Origin: Streptomyces sp. CB02261
GTDB taxonomy: Bacteria; Actinomycetota; Actinomycetes; Streptomycetales; Streptomycetaceae
DNA: 64,000 bases
NCBI RefSeq assembly: GCF_001905665.1
Contig: NZ_LIVX01000002.1
Span: 259,420-323,419, forward strand
Direction of reading: 5' to 3'
The translations under genes were made by a program, and so were the position numbers. Each line of letters opens with the position of its first letter. The first letter of the stretch is position 1. Of this stretch, positions 60,034-64,000 are shown piece after piece. A model generated the notes under the pieces. The model did no database searches. It saw nothing but the letters and a program-made list of their open reading frames with translations, and was not told where the DNA came from.

Positions 60034-60984
60034 TCAGCGGTGGGAGCCGAGCGGTGCGGTCGTCGGGCTCGACACCGTGCCGGGTCCGGGGGCGAAGGCC
60101 AGCTGGAGGGCCGGGCCGGTGGGGCGTATGAACGGCGAGAGCGGCAGCAGGGACTGCGGGGCCGGCCTCTGGAGCCGCACCGCCGACAGCGGCGCCGCGG
60201 CGGAGCGCACGGCGTCCGGGGGCACCGCGCCCGCCGGGACCGTGCCCTGGTTCACCGCCGCGATCGGCCCGCGCGGGGCCACCGGCCCGTGCGGCAACGC
60301 CGCCGGAACGCCGGGAGACAGCGGAGCCGCCTGTCCCGCGTCGACGGACTGGGCACCGGACCGCTCGCCGGAGCGGGTGCCGCGGGCGGCGGTCGTCCCG
60401 CCGCCGGGGCCCGAGGTGGACGCGCGCAGCGGGGTGACCGCGCTGCCCGAGGCCGGGCCGCCGCGCCCGCTCGCGTTCACCGAGGATTCGAGGGGCAGGG
60501 TGCCGCCGAGGGCGATCGCCGCGAAGGAGACCGCGCTGGCCGCGGCCCAGGCGAAGCGCCGTCCGCGCCCGGACGTCCCCGAGGCCCGGTCGCCGACCTC
60601 GTGGATGCGGAAGCCGGTCCGCGGGGGGTGTGGGGTGACGACCGCCGCGGTGGCGAAGCCGTCGGACTTCAGTCCGCCCGTGCCGAGGAGCTGTTCGAGG
60701 GGGCCTCTCGGGCCGCCGGGGGCTCCCGGGTCGCCGGGACCTCCGGGGAGGCCCTGGAGGCGGGCGAGGAAACCCTCCGAGGGCGGCGGGGGCGCGGCGG
60801 AGGCGAAGACGCTCTTGAGGGTGCGCTGCGCGTCGGCCTCGGCCTTGCAGCGGGCGCAGGTCGCGAGGTGCGCGAGGACCCGCTCGCGGGAGTCGTGGCC
60901 GAGCTCGCCGTCGACGAGCGCGGCCAGCCGGTCCCCGAGGTGGTGTTCCGCCGGGGTCGGCGACGTGGGTCGTGTGCCGCTCAC
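60034..60984 (-). CDS. Zinc-binding anti-sigma factor
   Basis: A 316-aa anti-sigma factor. The ZAS motif HLATCARC (H39, C43, C46) is complete. A membrane helix ([18 protein letters not shown]) lies at ~143-160, followed by a Pro/Ala/Gly-rich outer region. It holds SigE until stress. The GTG overlaps the sigE stop (GTGA), so the two are translated in step. The glycine/proline repeat [15 protein letters not shown] at ~80-95 is low-complexity. Confidence 0.93.
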   Translation of the reverse strand: MSGTRPTSPTPAEHHLGDRLAALVDGELGHDSRERVLAHLATCARCKAEADAQRTLKSVFASAAPPPPSEGFLARLQGLPGGPGDPGAPGGPRGPLEQLLGTGGLKSDGFATAAVVTPHPPRTGFRIHEVGDRASGTSGRGRRFAWAAASAVSFAAIALGGTLPLESSVNASGRGGPASGSAVTPLRASTSGPGGGTTAARGTRSGERSGAQSVDAGQAAPLSPGVPAALPHGPVAPRGPIAAVNQGTVPAGAVPPDAVRSAAAPLSAVRLQRPAPQSLLPLSPFIRPTGPALQLAFAPGPGTVSSPTTAPLGSHR

Positions 60985-61739
60985 GCTGTCCCGGCCTCCC
61001 ATCCGACGGAGGCCAGGGCACGCTCCGCCCGTGCCTCGGGCGAGCGGTGCTTGAGGGCCTTGCGCAGGTGGGAGCGCCCGCGGTGGATCCGGCTGCGGAC
61101 GGTGCCGAGCTTCACCCCGAGGGTCGCGGCGATCTCCTCGTACGACAGTCCTTCGATGTCGCAGAGGACGACGGCGGCGCGGAACTCGGGCGCGAGGGTG
61201 TCCAGGGCCTGCTGCACGTCGGCGTCGAAGTGCGTGTCGTTGAAGACCTGCTGCGGCGAGGGCTCGCGGCTGGGCAGTCGCTCGGCGGCGTCGTCGGCGA
61301 GCGCGTCGAAGCGGATGCGCTGCTTGCGGCGGACCATGTCGAGGAAGAGGTTGGTGGTGATGCGGTGGAGCCAGCCCTCGAAGGTGCCCGGCGTGTACGT
61401 CGACAGCGAGCGGAAGACGCGGACGAAGACCTCCTGGGTGAGGTCCTCGGCATCGTGCTGGTTGCCCGTGAGGCGGTAGGCGAGGCGGTAGACCCGGCCA
61501 CTGTGCGTGCTGACGATCTCCTCCCAGGTGGGCGGAGTCCACGCCTGCGATTCCGCATCCGATGCGAAGGTCGCGGTGGTGGGAGCGGAGTCGGTGGTGC
61601 GGAAGCGGTCAGCGGTGTCGGTCACGGATTTCGGCTCACCCGCCGACCTGAGAAGACGCCGAAGCACTCCTCCCCGATCCCCAGGCGCAGCCGCACCTCC
61701 CCTGTCGGCTCTGGTGGTGTCCAGTGGAGCCCCTACCAT
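60981..61739 (-). CDS. sigE: ECF RNA polymerase sigma factor SigE
   Basis: A 252-aa ECF sigma factor. Region 2 is [20 protein letters not shown]...[10 protein letters not shown]; region 4 ends in [21 protein letters not shown] long ~70-residue N-terminal extension is seen, as in SigE orthologues. The ATG is chosen because GAGG lies 5 nt upstream; a GTG six bases earlier is possible. It directs envelope-stress genes. Divergent from the O-methyltransferase, with an A/T-rich gap (61765-61795) for promoters. Confidence 0.94.
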   Translation of the reverse strand: MVGAPLDTTRADRGGAAAPGDRGGVLRRLLRSAGEPKSVTDTADRFRTTDSAPTTATFASDAESQAWTPPTWEEIVSTHSGRVYRLAYRLTGNQHDAEDLTQEVFVRVFRSLSTYTPGTFEGWLHRITTNLFLDMVRRKQRIRFDALADDAAERLPSREPSPQQVFNDTHFDADVQQALDTLAPEFRAAVVLCDIEGLSYEEIAATLGVKLGTVRSRIHRGRSHLRKALKHRSPEARAERALASVGWEAGTA

Positions 61740-61880
61740 AGCCACCTCGCCCGTTAGCTCCGGATAAGAATCTTTACGCGAATTTGGGACCCGGTCGCCC
61801 GGCTGTCCCCTCCGCGTCCTACCCCTGGTGAACGCACGGTCCCATCTGCGGGTTCCCGCTGACAGCGGATACAGTCACCG

Positions 61881-62546
61881 TTGCGTCAACTACGGGGACA
61901 GGAGAGGGCCATTACCGCCAACCGGCAGACGAGCTGGTCGTTCGCCGACGCCTTTGTCGCCGAGGACGATGCTCTGCGCTGGGCCCGGGAGCGGGCCCGG
62001 GAGGCAGGGCTGCCCTCGGTGTCGCCGGGCACCGGCGGTGCGCTGCGCCTGCTCGCCGCGACGGCGGACGCCAAGGCGGTGGCGGAGATCGGCACCGGCA
62101 CGGGCGTGTCGGGCATCTATCTGCTGCTCGGGATGCGGCCCGACGGGGTCCTCACGACCGTGGACCTCCAGCCGGAGCGCCAGCAGCACGCCAAGACGGC
62201 GTTCCGTGCGGCCGGCTTCGCGGGCAACCGGGCCCGGTTCATCCCCGGCCGCGCCCTGGACGTCCTGCCGCGCCTCGCGGACGGCGGATACGACCTCGTG
62301 TTCTGCGACGGCGACCGGCTCGAGTACCTCGACTACCTCGCTGAATCGTTGCGCCTGCTGCGACCGGGCGGTCTCGTCTGCTTCGAGGGAGTCTTCGCGG
62401 ACGGCCGCACGGTCGACTCGGGGGCCCAGCCGGCGGAGGTCCAGCGGATCCGTGAGCTGCTGCGCGCCGTGCGGGAGAGCCAGGAGCTCGTCCCGTCCCT
62501 GCTGCCGGTGGGCGACGGCCTGCTCTGCGCGGTACGCCGGGGCTGA
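61881..62546 (+). CDS. SAM-dependent O-methyltransferase
   Basis: A ~221-aa class I methyltransferase of the caffeoyl-CoA type. The SAM motif VAEIGTGTGVSGIYLL, LTTVDLQPERQQHA and DLVFCDGDRLEYLDYL are intact. Rv1220c type. The start is uncertain: a TTG at 61881 is 5 nt after TACAGT, but the best ribosome binding site (AGGAGAGGG) precedes an ATT at 61911 with no ATG or GTG nearby. The acceptor substrate is unknown. Confidence 0.9.
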   Translation: MRQLRGQERAITANRQTSWSFADAFVAEDDALRWARERAREAGLPSVSPGTGGALRLLAATADAKAVAEIGTGTGVSGIYLLLGMRPDGVLTTVDLQPERQQHAKTAFRAAGFAGNRARFIPGRALDVLPRLADGGYDLVFCDGDRLEYLDYLAESLRLLRPGGLVCFEGVFADGRTVDSGAQPAEVQRIRELLRAVRESQELVPSLLPVGDGLLCAVRRG

Positions 62547-62577
62547 CCGGCCCGCCCCCGCCGTGCTGCCCCCGACA

Positions 62578-62620
62578 CACCGCTGCCCCGGTACGGGCGG
62601 GCCGTACCGGGGCAGCGGTG
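62578..62620. terminator. 19-bp bidirectional terminator
   Basis: CACCGCTGCCCCGGTACGG pairs perfectly with its inverse across a 5-nt loop between convergent genes. Confidence 0.88.
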
Positions 62621-62639
62621 GGGAATCGTGGAGAGAGGG

Positions 62640-62807
62640 TCAGCCGACGACCTGCTTCAGAGCGTCGCCCAGTGCCTGGGCCTCGTCCGGGGTCAGCTCG
62701 ACGACAAGCCGACCGCCGCCTTCGAGCGGAACGCGCATGACGATGCCCCGCCCCTCCTTGGTCACCTCGAGCGGGCCGTCACCCGTCCGCGGCTTCATGG
62801 CCGCCAT
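62640..62807 (-). CDS. DUF3117 protein
   Basis: A 55-aa DUF3117 protein (MAAMKPRTGDGPLEVTKEG, then LTPDEAQALGDALKQV). The family is nearly universal in actinobacteria and has no known activity. AGGAAGGGG precedes the ATG. It stands alone between convergent and divergent neighbours. Confidence 0.93.
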   Translation of the reverse strand: MAAMKPRTGDGPLEVTKEGRGIVMRVPLEGGGRLVVELTPDEAQALGDALKQVVG

Positions 62808-63119
62808 GCTTGTTCCCCTTCCTGAAACCAGCTCTTTGTCAGCCGGGCAGCTCCATGGTGTGGAGCACGCGTCACCGGCTTCGAACACATTGCTTCCAGG
62901 TCATTATCCCGCATGGCAGGACCCGATGACCAACATCGAATGGCATCGCTTGCGCAACGCGCTCTCTCAAAACCCCACATTTCGGCGATCGGCCTGCGAT
63001 ACTTCGCCGCTCGGCGTCCCGGCGGCGCCTTCTTTTCTTTGATGCAGCTCACATGTGCGGTGGGGGTGATCTCCGCCATGCTGGGCTGGTCAACCACGCG
63101 AAGAGGCGAAGGGAACCCG
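62808..63119. other. 312-bp divergent intergenic region
   Basis: No gene is seen. The gap separates the DUF3117 and enoyl-CoA hydratase starts and should hold both promoters. It is less G/C-rich than its surroundings, with a CCTTCTTTTCTTTG run at ~63029-63042. No operator symmetry stands out. Confidence 0.5.
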
Positions 63120-63923
63120 ATGGCCGACACGGTCCTGTACGAGGTGAGCGACGGACTCGCCACCATCACGCTCAACCGGCCCGAGGCCATGAACGCCATG
63201 AACGTGGCGGCGAAGGTCGCCCTCCGGGACGCGGCGGAGACGGCCGCGGCCGACCCCGCCGTACGGGCCGTGCTGCTCACCGCGGCCGGGGACCGGGCGT
63301 TCTGTGTGGGCCAGGACCTGAAGGAGCACGTGGGTCTGCTCATGGCGGACCAGGAGAACGGCACGCGCGCGACCATGAACACGGTCCGCGACCACTACAA
63401 CCCGATCACCAAGGCGCTCGCGGGGATGCGCAAGCCGGTGGTGGCGGGCGTCAACGGCGTCGCGGCGGGGGCCGGCTTCGGTTTCGCGCTCGCGGCGGAC
63501 TACCGGGTGGTCGCCGACACGGCCTCCTTCAACACCTCCTTCGCGGGCGTGGCGCTCACCGCCGACTCGGGCGTGTCCTGGACCCTGCCCCGGCTGATCG
63601 GCGCGAGCCGGGCGGCCGACCTGCTGCTCTTCCCGCGCTCGATCGGCGCCCAGGAGGCGTACGAGCTCGGCATCGTGAACCGGCTGGTCCCGGCCGCCGA
63701 CCTGGCCGCCGAGGCCGATAAGGTCGCCCGCGCGCTGGCGGAGGGCCCGACGGTGGCGTACGCGGCCCTGAAGGAGTCCCTCGCCTACGGCGCCGACCAC
63801 TCGCTGGCCGAGGCCCTGGAGAAGGAGGAGGAACTCCAGGCCCTGGCGGGCTCGTCGGAGGACCACACGATCGCGGTCCGCGCCTTCATCGCCAAGGAGA
63901 AGCCGAGGTACCTCGGCCGCTGA
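63120..63923 (+). CDS. Enoyl-CoA hydratase/isomerase family protein
   Basis: A 267-aa crotonase-fold enzyme. ITLNRPEAMNAMN opens it. The first oxyanion loop is GDRAFCVGQDLKEH, and the second NGVAAGAGFGFALAADYRV. The residue replacing the usual catalytic Glu pair is not clear, and SFAGVALTADSG resembles PaaG-type epoxyphenylacetyl-CoA isomerases. It probably acts in aromatic or fatty-acid catabolism. ATG after GAAGGGAA. Nothing clear follows to the window end. Confidence 0.92.
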   Translation: MADTVLYEVSDGLATITLNRPEAMNAMNVAAKVALRDAAETAAADPAVRAVLLTAAGDRAFCVGQDLKEHVGLLMADQENGTRATMNTVRDHYNPITKALAGMRKPVVAGVNGVAAGAGFGFALAADYRVVADTASFNTSFAGVALTADSGVSWTLPRLIGASRAADLLLFPRSIGAQEAYELGIVNRLVPAADLAAEADKVARALAEGPTVAYAALKESLAYGADHSLAEALEKEEELQALAGSSEDHTIAVRAFIAKEKPRYLGR

Positions 63924-64000
63924 GCGGTCGCGGGGCGGGCGGCCGGGACACGTCCTACCGGCCGCCCCGGGCCACGCACCCCGTCACGTGGTCGTCGACG

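Overview
The window is GC-rich actinobacterial chromosome, almost certainly Streptomyces. Third codon positions are strongly G/C, GTG starts are common, and several genes have a TAnnnT -10 box 6-7 nt before the start codon, as in leaderless transcripts. Gene order recalls two blocks of the Mycobacterium tuberculosis chromosome, from memory: Rv3195-Rv3211 (zincin, ThiF-like, ABC1, WhiB7, UvrD2, mycoredoxin, NudC, AdnAB, MoeZ, TetR, DUF3107, ferritin-like, DEAD helicase) and Rv1220c-Rv1232c (O-methyltransferase, SigE, anti-sigma, HtrA, TatB, Mrp, DUF1003, MgtE-N/CBS). It is core chromosome. I see no insertion sequence, prophage, CRISPR array, rRNA or tRNA.

Layout. 0.1-9 kb: zincin-like protein, Nudix hydrolase, three AIM24 proteins (one fused to TerD), YgjP-type metallopeptidase, E1-like protein, ABC1 kinase and a small zinc protein. 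9-10.4 kb: wblC/whiB7 with a long attenuator leader holding a 116-codon ORF, mutually exclusive RNA stems and a promoter with an AT-rich box. 10.4-24.4 kb: DNA repair and redox genes, namely UvrD2, mycoredoxin, NudC, an M20 peptidase, AdnB, a secreted protein with a decayed paralogue fragment beside it, AdnA with an internal 18-bp tandem repeat, and an alkyltransferase-like protein. 24.5-30.5 kb: a membrane/pseudokinase fusion and two tandem secreted peptidases. 30.6-36.6 kb: MoeZ, then a four-gene cluster resembling a Pel/galactosaminogalactan exopolysaccharide locus (PelF-like glycosyltransferase, membrane protein, UDP-sugar epimerase, spherulin-4-like glycosidase). 36.7-47 kb: DUF3152 metalloprotease, hydrolases, TetR, DUF3107, ferritin-like protein, DEAD RNA helicase with a histone-like tail, and a NYN nuclease. 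47-53.6 kb: a 50-aa gene behind an inverted-repeat operator candidate, MarC, PHP phosphoesterase, small conserved proteins and CorA with a structured leader. 53.9-64 kb: MgtE-N/CBS, DUF1003, Mrp, TatB, HtrA, anti-sigma, SigE, O-methyltransferase, DUF3117 and an enoyl-CoA hydratase.

How the parts fit: three stress systems dominate. They are ribosome-antibiotic response (WblC), double-strand-break processing (AdnAB, UvrD2) and envelope stress (SigE, anti-sigma, HtrA, TatB). Convergent gene pairs are mostly separated by strong perfect hairpins. The most interesting items are the Pel-like cluster, the wblC leader, the coding repeat inside AdnA, the operator-linked 50-aa gene, the 17-codon coupled leader ORF and the corA leader.
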